64,000 bases of DNA, taken from assembly GCA_964587655.1 (NCBI GenBank), contig CAZPMT010000013.1:1-64000 (forward strand), given 5' to 3'. Source of the stretch: CAZPMT01 sp964587655. Its GTDB lineage: Bacteria; Hydrogenedentota; Hydrogenedentia; Hydrogenedentales; SLHB01. The first letter of the stretch is position 1. The number at the start of each line of letters is the position of its first letter. The translations under genes were made by a program, and so were the position numbers. The notes below the pieces were generated by a model that had not been told where the DNA came from, did not search any database, and saw only the letters and a program-made list of their open reading frames with translations. Positions 15,823 to 24,286 of the stretch are shown here, piece after piece.

Positions 15823-18495
15823 GTGTCCGCGGACGGCAAGGAGCGAGTTATTGATATGTGCGGCAGGCGGTGGCTTCGATTGTTGGTTGTTGTCGCTTTG
15901 TTGGGTGCGGCGTGGGGCGCGTGGGCGCTTGTAGTCCAGTTTCCGGACCCTAACCTCGAGTTTTTGATTCGAGCGGCGGTCGGAAAGCCCACGGGCGATA
16001 TTCTCGACACGGACCTGGCCGGGTTGACGAATCTCAAATTGAACAACGGGGGAATCTCGGACCTGACCGGGCTGGAATATTGCGTCAATGTGTCTTATCT
16101 GGAATTGGTCAACAATGCGATTACGGACCTGAGTCCGCTCAGCGGGTTGACGAACCTTACCAAGCTCTTCCTGGATCATAACAACATTTCCGATTGTTCG
16201 CCGCTGTCGGGTCTCACGGAGATGGATGTTCTCTACCTTTCCTTCAACCACCTAACGAGTGTGGCTGCCCTTGGAAGCGCCACGAAGCTTCAGCAGGTCT
16301 ATCTGTCCCACAACGAAATCGTCGACGTTAGCGGTCTGGCGGGGATAGCGGCGATAAGGACCCTCGATCTTTCGCACAACCGGATTTCGGATGTGAGCGG
16401 CCTCGCGGGCTTGACGATCTCCGGTCTCCAGGCGCGCGTCGACCTGTCGCACAATCAGATCACGGACGCGCATTCCATCAGCCTCGCCGCACTTCCGAAC
16501 ACGAACATCGAGTTGGTTCTTTCCTACAACGGTCTCACGTCCGCGAGCGGGCTTCCAAGCATTGCAAGGATGACGAAGCTCGAGGCGGGACACAATGCCA
16601 TCGCGGACCTCAGCGGTTTCCCTGCCGAGCCGAACCTTCAGTATCTCAATCTATCTTACAATCACCTCACGGACGTGGGGCCGCTGGCCGGTCTTACGCA
16701 CCTCTTCGGGCTGAACCTTTCCTATAATGAGATTCAGAATGCCGCTCCGCTGGCGTCGCTCGCGGGCTTACGAGAGCTGTACCTCTCCTGGAACGCGATT
16801 CAAGATACGGCGCAGTTCTCCACCGGGTTTTCCGGCCTCAACTACCTGTACCTCTCGCACAATAGCGTTACCGACGTGGCCGGGCTTGCGGGGCTCGGTT
16901 CGTTGTACCGTCTCAACCTGTCTTACAACCAAGTCTCGGACATCGGGCCTCTCGTTAACTTGCCGCGCCTGGTCCGATTGGACGCCTCCAACAATCAGAT
17001 CTCGGACCTCGGTTCGCTCGCGGGCTTTTCGGGCATGGAGAGCCTGGTCTTGTCGCACAACCTTATCCAGGACGTTTCGGGTCTGTCCGGCGTGGCTTTC
17101 ACGGGCAGCCGCGTGCTCCTCGACCTGTCCTTCAACCAGATCGCGTCCGTCGCGCCCCTCGACGGGCTCAGCGTCATAGGCAACGACCTTGGCAGTGCGA
17201 TCCTGGATCTTTCGCACAATCGGATTGACGATGCGGCTGGCGTCGAGGGCCTGGTCGTGCGGGGCGACATAGCCATTCTGGATCTTTCGTACAACCGTAT
17301 AGGCGATGTTTCGGTGATTCCCGCGACAACGCTAGAAGGCAGACGGGATACGCCGTTGCTGGATCTTTCTCACAACGAGATCGTGACTCTGGAGCCGTTG
17401 CGCGACTGGGCGTTCCCGGGACGCCTGGACTTGTCGCACAACCAGATCGCGGATGCCGTTCCCCTGTCCACGATGGGCTCCCTCAACGGTCTCGACATCG
17501 AGGCCAATCCCACTGGCAACATCGGGTCCGTTCTCAATCTGCTTCGAGACAGCGTTCGATACCTCGGCGTGTCGACGAACCAGATAATCGGCATCGCCGC
17601 CCTCAACGGATTCGATCTGTACGGGCTTGCGATCGAGGGAAGCGGTTTCAGCGACATAGGCGCCCTGGCGGTCTTCCCCAATCTCCAGCACCTGCGAATC
17701 GAGAACACGCAGGTGAGCGATCTCGTGCCCCTCGGCATTTTTGGGACGCTGCATTCCGTGAGCCTGCCTGGCAATCAGATCACGGATATCCATTCTCTTG
17801 TTGAACTCCCGAACCCGTACGTGTGGACGGCCATTCCGTATCTTGACCTGTCCCGAAACCAGATAGTGGACATCGCGGATCTCGCGCAACTCCGGTTCTC
17901 ATATCTCGGGTATCTGGGCCTGGCCGGGAATCAAATCACCGATTTGACGCCGTTACTTGATACCAATGTCTCCTATTCGGACGAGAAGGATTCCCCCTTC
18001 GACCTGATTGCGCCCAGGATGGCCTTCGGGATCAGCGGCGACCGTCCGGAACACCTGCCCACAGTCGACGTGTCCTGCAATCCGCTGTCCGAAGACGCGC
18101 GTACCGATCAGATACCCGCGCTAGAGGACAGGGAAGTCCTTGTCCTGAATGACAACAGCCTTTGCCCCGGCGAAGGCGAGGGAGAAGGTGAGGGCGAAGG
18201 AGAAGGCGAGGGTGAAGGCGAAGGTGAGGGCGAAGGTGAGGGTGAAGGGGAAGGCGAAGGCGAGGGAGAAGGCGAGGGTGAAGGCGAGGGTGAAGGAGAG
18301 GGAGAGGGTGAAGGCGAGGGGGGGTGCTTTGGAGGGACCATTTCAGGGGAAGGCATGTGGTCGCCGCCAGGAGGGAGCCACGCGGGTGACAAACTTGTTC
18401 TGTTCCTGCTAGGGACCGCCACGGTGCTTGTTGGAAAACGACGAAACTTTACGCCCGTGGCGCAGGCTGTCCAGCCTGCGGGAAATCCGCGATGA
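15823..18495 (+). CDS. secreted leucine-rich-repeat surface protein with (Gly-Glu)25 linker and C-terminal sorting tail
   Basis: An 890-aa exported protein. GTG 15823 follows GAAGGGGGGA; the signal peptide is about residues 13-36. Roughly 25-30 internalin-type leucine-rich repeats (about 45-760; consensus LxxLxLSHNQIxDVSxLAGL, about 22 residues each) form a binding solenoid. A (Gly-Glu)25 spacer (18169-18318) would hold this off the surface. The tail is GGCFGG, a Gly-rich stretch with Asp, a hydrophobic helix and KRR. Unlike its two neighbours, it then continues for 14 more residues (TPVAQAVQPAGNPR), most of them coded by the left arm of the palindromic element at 18456-18525. That suggests the element inserted over the original stop. 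The likely role is surface adhesion or ligand binding; the partner is unknown. Confidence 0.85.
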   Translation: MSADGKERVIDMCGRRWLRLLVVVALLGAAWGAWALVVQFPDPNLEFLIRAAVGKPTGDILDTDLAGLTNLKLNNGGISDLTGLEYCVNVSYLELVNNAITDLSPLSGLTNLTKLFLDHNNISDCSPLSGLTEMDVLYLSFNHLTSVAALGSATKLQQVYLSHNEIVDVSGLAGIAAIRTLDLSHNRISDVSGLAGLTISGLQARVDLSHNQITDAHSISLAALPNTNIELVLSYNGLTSASGLPSIARMTKLEAGHNAIADLSGFPAEPNLQYLNLSYNHLTDVGPLAGLTHLFGLNLSYNEIQNAAPLASLAGLRELYLSWNAIQDTAQFSTGFSGLNYLYLSHNSVTDVAGLAGLGSLYRLNLSYNQVSDIGPLVNLPRLVRLDASNNQISDLGSLAGFSGMESLVLSHNLIQDVSGLSGVAFTGSRVLLDLSFNQIASVAPLDGLSVIGNDLGSAILDLSHNRIDDAAGVEGLVVRGDIAILDLSYNRIGDVSVIPATTLEGRRDTPLLDLSHNEIVTLEPLRDWAFPGRLDLSHNQIADAVPLSTMGSLNGLDIEANPTGNIGSVLNLLRDSVRYLGVSTNQIIGIAALNGFDLYGLAIEGSGFSDIGALAVFPNLQHLRIENTQVSDLVPLGIFGTLHSVSLPGNQITDIHSLVELPNPYVWTAIPYLDLSRNQIVDIADLAQLRFSYLGYLGLAGNQITDLTPLLDTNVSYSDEKDSPFDLIAPRMAFGISGDRPEHLPTVDVSCNPLSEDARTDQIPALEDREVLVLNDNSLCPGEGEGEGEGEGEGEGEGEGEGEGEGEGEGEGEGEGEGEGEGEGEGEGEGEGGCFGGTISGEGMWSPPGGSHAGDKLVLFLLGTATVLVGKRRNFTPVAQAVQPAGNPR
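18169..18318 (+). repeat. (Gly-Glu)25 coding repeat
   Basis: 150 bp of alternating Gly and Glu codons. GGC/GGT/GGG and GAA/GAG are mixed irregularly, so the amino-acid pattern is exact while the DNA period is not. Shorter versions occur at 6635-6688 and 11192-11220. Confidence 0.9.
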
Positions 18496-18525
18496 GAATT
18501 CGCAGACTGGACAGTCTGCGCCACG
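18456..18525. repeat. twin-palindrome element overlapping the end of the LRR gene
   Basis: Arms 18456-18480 and 18501-18525 match at 23 of 25 positions as an inverted repeat. Each arm contains its own nearly perfect palindrome (CGCAGGCTG-TC-CAGCCTGCG and CGCAGACTG-GA-CAGTCTGCG). The left arm and loop include the last codons and the stop of the leucine-rich-repeat gene. Confidence 0.8.
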
Positions 18526-18552
18526 AGTCAGGTGTCATTTCGGAAGGAGACA

Positions 18553-19809
18553 ATGTACAAAGTGATAGTGCGTCGCAGTGTTGTTTGGGCGGCGGTCTTT
18601 TTCTTCCTGGGCGGCGCGGCCTTTGCGGCCGAGGTGGCCATTGCGCCTGACCGAATGCTCGAGGTCAACGGCAAGCGCACCTTCATCATCGGGCTGTATG
18701 AGAACCCATCTGAGGACGCTGTGCTGGACGAGGTCGCGCGGGCTGGGTTCAACCTGATCCAGGCTTCCGAGGACAAGGCGGCGCTGGATCGTCTTCATCG
18801 ACGGGGTCTGTTCGCTTGGCTGAACACGGGCGGGCGGATCGACCTCGGCAAGGACGGCGCCGTTTCCGATGCTCCTCTGCGGGACATGGTGGCCGCATGG
18901 GGATCGCATCCGGCGCTGCTCGTGTGGGAAGTTCCCGATGAAGCGCTGTGGTGTTGCTGGCTTGTGGCCTATGACAAGCCGTTGCCGTTCCTCGAACGCC
19001 TGGATGTCTTCCGTGATCTGGCGGCGGAACGCTGCGCGGGATTCGTGGCGGGCTATAACGCGCTCAAGAAGATCGACCCGATGCGTCCGGTGTGGATGAA
19101 TCACGCGGCCCTGAACTCTACCGAGGATCTTGCCGTATTCAACAAGGGCGCGGATATCGTCGGCTGCGACGAGTATCCCGTGTTGCCGTATCCGACACCG
19201 ATCTTCGACATCTCGCGCTGTGGGCTTGGGATGGTTGGCACGTGCACGGAGCGCATGCAGGCCGCCGCGCCGGGCAAGCCGGTCTGGATGGTGCTTCAAG
19301 GGGCGGGCTGGGTGGATTTTGACGGGCTGTTCGGCCCGAAGGACCCGAACGGACAGCGGCCGGACTTCCACGAATCCCGTTTCATGGCGTACGATGCGAT
19401 CGTGCGCGGCACCCGGGGCATTCTGTATTGGGGAACGGGCTACACGCCGAAGGACTCGCAACTGTGGCGCGATTTGATGAAGGTTGCGCGCGAACTGGCG
19501 GACATCCAGCCGGTGTTGTCCGCGCCGGACGCGCCCGTTGTTCCGGAGATCAAAGCGCCGACCCTCGTTTTCTGGGGAAGCCAGGCCGTTCAGGCGCTCG
19601 GCAAGAACGTGGACGGCCAAACTTGGTGGCTGGTCGTAAACGAGTATCCGATGTCCGTGAGCTACACGCTGGGGAACATGGCCAGCCTGGAGGGTCAAGC
19701 GTACACCGAACTGACAAGCGGCGTGCGGCTTGCCGTAAGCAATGGCGCCTTGCGTCACGACATTCAAGGGTACGGCGTGCATGTGCTGAAACCGAGTGTT
19801 AGGGAATAG
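18553..19809 (+). CDS. secreted TIM-barrel-like protein, possible glycoside hydrolase
   Basis: A 418-aa protein with a signal peptide (VIVRRSVVWAAVFFFLGGAAFA). ATG 18553 follows GGAAGGAGA. The body reads like clan GH-A style (beta/alpha)8 enzymes. Visible segments are 'GLYENPSEDAVLDEVARAGF', then WEVPDEALW (about 125-133), which is in the usual place for an acid/base Asp-Glu pair, 'GCDEYPVLPYPTP' (about 205-215) and 'RGILYWGTGY' (about 285-295). I cannot assign a CAZy family, and a non-catalytic role is possible. It lies directly after the palindromic element that ends the surface-protein cluster and before a polytopic membrane-protein gene. Confidence 0.6.
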   Translation: MYKVIVRRSVVWAAVFFFLGGAAFAAEVAIAPDRMLEVNGKRTFIIGLYENPSEDAVLDEVARAGFNLIQASEDKAALDRLHRRGLFAWLNTGGRIDLGKDGAVSDAPLRDMVAAWGSHPALLVWEVPDEALWCCWLVAYDKPLPFLERLDVFRDLAAERCAGFVAGYNALKKIDPMRPVWMNHAALNSTEDLAVFNKGADIVGCDEYPVLPYPTPIFDISRCGLGMVGTCTERMQAAAPGKPVWMVLQGAGWVDFDGLFGPKDPNGQRPDFHESRFMAYDAIVRGTRGILYWGTGYTPKDSQLWRDLMKVARELADIQPVLSAPDAPVVPEIKAPTLVFWGSQAVQALGKNVDGQTWWLVVNEYPMSVSYTLGNMASLEGQAYTELTSGVRLAVSNGALRHDIQGYGVHVLKPSVRE

Positions 19810-19892
19810 CAGTGGCTCCCTTCGTGGCGCGGTTTGAATCGCCAAGCACAACCGGATAACATCGGGCTACTCATCCGTCGGAGGGCGATCCG

Positions 19893-21512
19893 TTGCCGTT
19901 GAACGCCGTCGATTTGCTGAAGATGCTGCATCTTGTCAAGGGCGTCATCGCCTCTTTCGCGGTTCTCTTGATCCTGGGCTATTGGCTGCATCAGCGGCTC
20001 TACGGGACGCGGGGCCGCTGGCCGCTTGACGCCGCGCTGATCGCCCTCTCGCTTCTCTCGGTGGCGGCCTACTTCGACTTCGGCGAATACCCGAAGTTCC
20101 GCTCATTCATGAATCCACACGACAATTATCACTACTATCTTGGCTCGAAGTACTCCCGGGAAGTCGGCTACCTGTACCTTTATCAGTGCACGTTGGTCGC
20201 GGACTGGGAGTTATCGGGCAAGCCGGAGCAGCCGCGCATGACCGCAGTGCGCCGCATGGACAACTATGCGTTCGAGCAAGGGACGCAGATCGTTCGCGAC
20301 GCCGAGAAGTACCGGGCCTTGTTTACGCCGGAGCGATGGGGGGAGTTCAAGAAGGATTGTCGATACTTCGCGGATATCTTGCGGAAGAACCGGTGGATGA
20401 GCGTAGTGCAGGACATGGGATACAACGCGACGCCCGTGTGGAACATGGTCGCGCGCGTGCTCACGAACCGCATTTCGACCGGCAGCGCGCCCGGAATGAC
20501 GTTCCTGATCAGTCTGGACCTGATGCTCATCGCAATTATGGTTGCGCTCGCGTCATGGGCGTTCGGCTGGCGCACCGGGATACTGGCTCTTATTTTCTTC
20601 TGCACATCCTTCTGCATGAGCTACACGCACATCCGCGGCGGGTTCCTGCGTCTCGATTGGGTCACCATGCTCGTGATGAGCCTGTCCCTCCTCAAGAAGG
20701 GGCGCTACAAGACCGCCGGCGCGCTCATGGGTTATGCGGGCATGGCGCGCATTTTCCCGCTTGTGTTCGTGTTCGGCATGGGCGGCAAGTTCCTGTGGGA
20801 CCTCGTGCGAACCAGGAAGCTGAATAGGAATTACCTCGCGTTCTTCATAGTCTTCGGCGCCGTGTGCGTGATTCTTGTGTCACTTTCCATTTGGTCTGAC
20901 GGCGGCGTTCAGCACTGGTCCGATTTCTCGAAGAAGATCTCTCTGCACAACAGCCACTTGGCGCCGCCGCGCGTCGGGTTCCGGAACATCTTCCTCATGT
21001 CCTACGCATACCCGGAGGGCGGCTGGCCCGCGTACCGAAACCAGGCCCGCCAAAAACTCGAGGACTGGAAGCTCTTGTGGTGGGCGATTCAAGGGACCGT
21101 GCTGCTCATGGGCCTGTATGCGGTTAAGAACCTCGATGATTACGAGACCATCCCCTTCGGTTACATTCTCGCCTATTTCCTGACCGCGCCCACCTTCTAC
21201 TACCACGTCATGCTGATCGCGGGTCTGTTTCTCTTCTTACCCAAGCGTGACCGCGTACAGCGGCTCGTGGGAACGATTGCAGTATTCCTCTCCTCCGTGG
21301 TCCTGTTTATCACAAACCGCTATATGGCGTTCGACCTGCCGTTCATATTCGTGATGGCATGCGTTCTGTTTGTGATCGTATCGTACATGATGCTCACCGC
21401 GTTTATTGCCCGGCCCGATCCGATTGCGGTCCCGATACCGATCCGTGAAACGCCGAGTCCCGTTCCTGAACTGCCAAGAGAGGCTAAACGCCGGCACAAA
21501 CGCCGGCGTTGA
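19893..21512 (+). CDS. polytopic membrane protein, GT87/GT-C-like, function unknown
   Basis: A 539-aa protein with about ten to twelve hydrophobic segments. A loop after the first segments contains NPHDNYHYYLGSKYSREVGY, an acidic/aromatic first-loop arrangement like that of GT-C glycosyltransferases (family GT87 and relatives), which use polyprenyl-linked sugars on the outer face of the membrane. The assignment rests on topology and that loop only. The TTG start at 19893 follows GGAGGG. The C-terminus is Pro-rich then strongly basic (REAKRRHKRRR), coded by a direct repeat of AACGCCGGC. It may share a transcript with the upstream hydrolase-like gene. Confidence 0.5.
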   Translation: MPLNAVDLLKMLHLVKGVIASFAVLLILGYWLHQRLYGTRGRWPLDAALIALSLLSVAAYFDFGEYPKFRSFMNPHDNYHYYLGSKYSREVGYLYLYQCTLVADWELSGKPEQPRMTAVRRMDNYAFEQGTQIVRDAEKYRALFTPERWGEFKKDCRYFADILRKNRWMSVVQDMGYNATPVWNMVARVLTNRISTGSAPGMTFLISLDLMLIAIMVALASWAFGWRTGILALIFFCTSFCMSYTHIRGGFLRLDWVTMLVMSLSLLKKGRYKTAGALMGYAGMARIFPLVFVFGMGGKFLWDLVRTRKLNRNYLAFFIVFGAVCVILVSLSIWSDGGVQHWSDFSKKISLHNSHLAPPRVGFRNIFLMSYAYPEGGWPAYRNQARQKLEDWKLLWWAIQGTVLLMGLYAVKNLDDYETIPFGYILAYFLTAPTFYYHVMLIAGLFLFLPKRDRVQRLVGTIAVFLSSVVLFITNRYMAFDLPFIFVMACVLFVIVSYMMLTAFIARPDPIAVPIPIRETPSPVPELPREAKRRHKRRR

Positions 21513-21623
21513 GCCGCAGATTGCACGATGGAAGCGCAGACCGAACAAGAAGGCGTGTGGCGAACGTTGGAGAGTTGCTTGTCCATTTTCCGGCAGGATG
21601 AGCGTTGAGAGGAGATCGTTTCG

Positions 21624-24179
21624 ATGAGTTCCATTCAGGACGGACCGGGTTCGCCCTTGTTCAGGCCGCTCGAATTGAAAGGTAATGCGATGATTGGCGG
21701 CTTGGCGAAGGCGGACTCGCTGTCGAAAAGGATGCGTGAGGAGAGCGCGAAGGCGCCGCGGGGCGCTTGCGTCTGTTGGGGGATACCGTTCGATGTGAAG
21801 CGCGTGGCGCTGGCGTCCGGCGAGCATGTGGTCATTCCGATGGATCGCGTGAAGGCCCAGTGGCTGGTCTTCCTTCATACGACGGATCATGAGGAACAAG
21901 AGGCGAATGCGGATGGTTTCTTCTCGCCCACGCGCGGACACATGCAACTCGGCGTCCACGTCGCGGACTACGTGTTCTGCTACGCTGACGGGACGGAGGA
22001 GCGCGTCGCCATCCGTTGGCGTTTTCAGATCGGGATGTTCTGGCGGTACTGGGGCGAGCATTGTTTTGAGGCGATGAGTCATCAGAAACCCTATCCGGCC
22101 AGGACGCTGACGGATCAGCCGCGCGAGCGGGCGCCGTGGGGTTGGACGCAAACCCGTGTTGCACAGCCGGACCTTCAGCCGTGGGTCTACTGGATATGGG
22201 CGTGGGAGAATCCGCATCCGCGCAAGGCGCTCGTCGCGCTGCGGGTCGAACCGAAGGCGGGCAAGACGCTCATCGCGGCGATTTCGTCAGGCGCGGTAGC
22301 ATCGAATCCGCTGCGATGGACGCCGCGCGAGAAAGCTATCCTCAAACTGAAAAAGGGGGAGAAGTTCGATCCGGCGTTGGATGAAAAGGGTCTCATGAAG
22401 CACGTCCAACTTGATCTGGGGCAGGTGATCTCCGCCGAATCGAGGAAGATCTATCCGGACAAGACGTGGAAAGACTCATCGACAGGGCAGCCGCCGGGGA
22501 CGGCCGGCACGGAACTGATCGTCGAGTACACGGCGCATCCCGATGCGCGGTTCCATCTCGGTAACGGAAAGACGGCGTCTGTTTCCAAGACGGGCGCCGG
22601 CTCCGTGACTCCAGTCGCGCCGGCACGGCAACGCGTCCGCGTGAGGGTCGTCGAGCGCGGGAGCGGCAGGATGGTTCCCGCGAAACTGCACGTCCACGGA
22701 CAGGCAGGGGAGTACCTGGCGCCGGTTGACCGGCATCGCATTCCGAATCCGCACTGGTTTGAGGACTACAGCGCGGACTACGTCGGCGAGGGCAGGCATT
22801 TGTGCGCGTACATTTCGGGGGAGACCCTGATTGATGTTCCACAAGGCCGGGTGTACATCGAGGTCACGAAGGGATTCGAGATACGACCGGTGCGAAAAGT
22901 CTTCAACGTTTCCGGGCAAACGGAGGAGATCGTTGTCGAGATCGAGAAGGTCCTTCCGTGGCGAGAGCGCGGCTGGGTGACCGCCGACACGCACGTGCAT
23001 TTTCTTTCGCCCGCGACGGCCCAGCTCGAGGGTTCCGCGGAGGGCGTGAACGTCGTGAATCTACTCGCGAGCCAGTGGGGGGAACTAATGACGAACGTGG
23101 GGGACTTCGACGGCAAGACGACGTTCGGATCGAAGGAAGCGGGCGGCGACGGCGAGTGGCTTGTGCGCGTCGGCACCGAGAACCGCCAGCACGTGCTCGG
23201 CCACATCTCGCTGTTGGGATATTCCGGCAACATCATCGCTCCCATGACAGTGGGCGGCCCCGATGAGGCGGCGCTCGGCGACCCGGTCGAGATCCTGTTG
23301 CTCGAATGGGCGCGGTTGTGCCGCGCTCACGGTGGGCTTGCGGTTATACCGCATTTCCCGTCACCGCGCGCGGAGAACGCGGCGGCGATCGTCGAGCGCG
23401 CCATTGACGGCATCGAAATGGCCTCGAGCGGCTTCCATCTCGGCGGCATCAGCCCGTATTCGCTTTCCGATTGGTACCGCTATCTGAATTGCGGTTACTT
23501 CTGCCCGGCGGTCGGCGGCACCGACAAGATGTCCGCATCGATGCTGCTCGGCGCAATTCGCACGTACGCGCGGCTCCCCGATGGCCGGGAATTTGACTAC
23601 GACGCGTGGAAGGACGCGGTGCGTTCCGGGAATACGTTCGTGACGTTCGGCCCGCTCATGGAATTTGACGCGGACGGCAAGCCGCCGGGCGGTTCCATCC
23701 AACTGACGCGGAACGGCGGCACGTTGAACGTGGGATACAAGCTGGCAAGCGTTACGATTCCGATGACGCGCGTGGAACTGATCGTCAACGGCGAGATTCG
23801 CGAGAGCCGCGCAGTCAAGCCGTTCGCCGACGAAGGGTATTGGAGCGTTAGGGTTGAGAGGAGTTCGTGGCTGGCGCTGCTGGTGCGCGGGCGCTATGAG
23901 GGCAGACCTGAATGGATCGCGGCGCATTCGTCGCCCGTCGTGGCGTCCGTCGATGGTTCGCAGTTCTATGCCGCCGCGGACGCGCTGACGATACTCGAGC
24001 AGATCGAGGGTGCGATGGTCTATGTCGAAACCCTTGGGACGCGTGCCGGGACGGCGGCCTGCAAACGCATGCGGCTTGCGCTCACCTCGGCCTACCGCAC
24101 GCTGCACAACCGCATGCACGACATGGGACACGACCATACGCATACGCCGGTCACCGATCATTCCGAACACTGCGGTTAG
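21624..24179 (+). CDS. CehA/McbA-family metallohydrolase (PHP-like)
   Basis: An 851-aa protein whose C-terminal half matches the CehA/McbA family of metal-dependent hydrolases. It has TADTHVHFLSP (about residues 454-464, the His-x-His metal ligands), VIPHFPSP (about 574-581) and AVGGTDKM (about 630-637). Members have been linked to carbaryl and microcin B17-related functions, but most have unknown substrates. The first 450 residues contain beta-rich segments of unknown role, including one resembling a carboxypeptidase-regulatory-like domain (MVPAKLHVHG and following). No signal peptide is evident at the N-terminus. ATG 21624 follows GAGAGGAGA. A secreted phosphatase-like gene follows. Confidence 0.8.
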   Translation: MSSIQDGPGSPLFRPLELKGNAMIGGLAKADSLSKRMREESAKAPRGACVCWGIPFDVKRVALASGEHVVIPMDRVKAQWLVFLHTTDHEEQEANADGFFSPTRGHMQLGVHVADYVFCYADGTEERVAIRWRFQIGMFWRYWGEHCFEAMSHQKPYPARTLTDQPRERAPWGWTQTRVAQPDLQPWVYWIWAWENPHPRKALVALRVEPKAGKTLIAAISSGAVASNPLRWTPREKAILKLKKGEKFDPALDEKGLMKHVQLDLGQVISAESRKIYPDKTWKDSSTGQPPGTAGTELIVEYTAHPDARFHLGNGKTASVSKTGAGSVTPVAPARQRVRVRVVERGSGRMVPAKLHVHGQAGEYLAPVDRHRIPNPHWFEDYSADYVGEGRHLCAYISGETLIDVPQGRVYIEVTKGFEIRPVRKVFNVSGQTEEIVVEIEKVLPWRERGWVTADTHVHFLSPATAQLEGSAEGVNVVNLLASQWGELMTNVGDFDGKTTFGSKEAGGDGEWLVRVGTENRQHVLGHISLLGYSGNIIAPMTVGGPDEAALGDPVEILLLEWARLCRAHGGLAVIPHFPSPRAENAAAIVERAIDGIEMASSGFHLGGISPYSLSDWYRYLNCGYFCPAVGGTDKMSASMLLGAIRTYARLPDGREFDYDAWKDAVRSGNTFVTFGPLMEFDADGKPPGGSIQLTRNGGTLNVGYKLASVTIPMTRVELIVNGEIRESRAVKPFADEGYWSVRVERSSWLALLVRGRYEGRPEWIAAHSSPVVASVDGSQFYAAADALTILEQIEGAMVYVETLGTRAGTAACKRMRLALTSAYRTLHNRMHDMGHDHTHTPVTDHSEHCG

Positions 24180-24286
24180 TGCGGGTGTCTCGACAGGTGT
24201 CGCACAGGCTTCATGAGTTGTTGTCCGGGAATATTCCACGGATTCAATTGATTACAGGTATGATCACGAGATTGAGAAAGGAAACC

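Noticed and set aside
23912..24286. N-terminal extension of the purple acid phosphatase-like protein
   Set aside because: Overlaps the end of the CehA gene in another frame; ATG 24287 has a ribosome site and a signal peptide.
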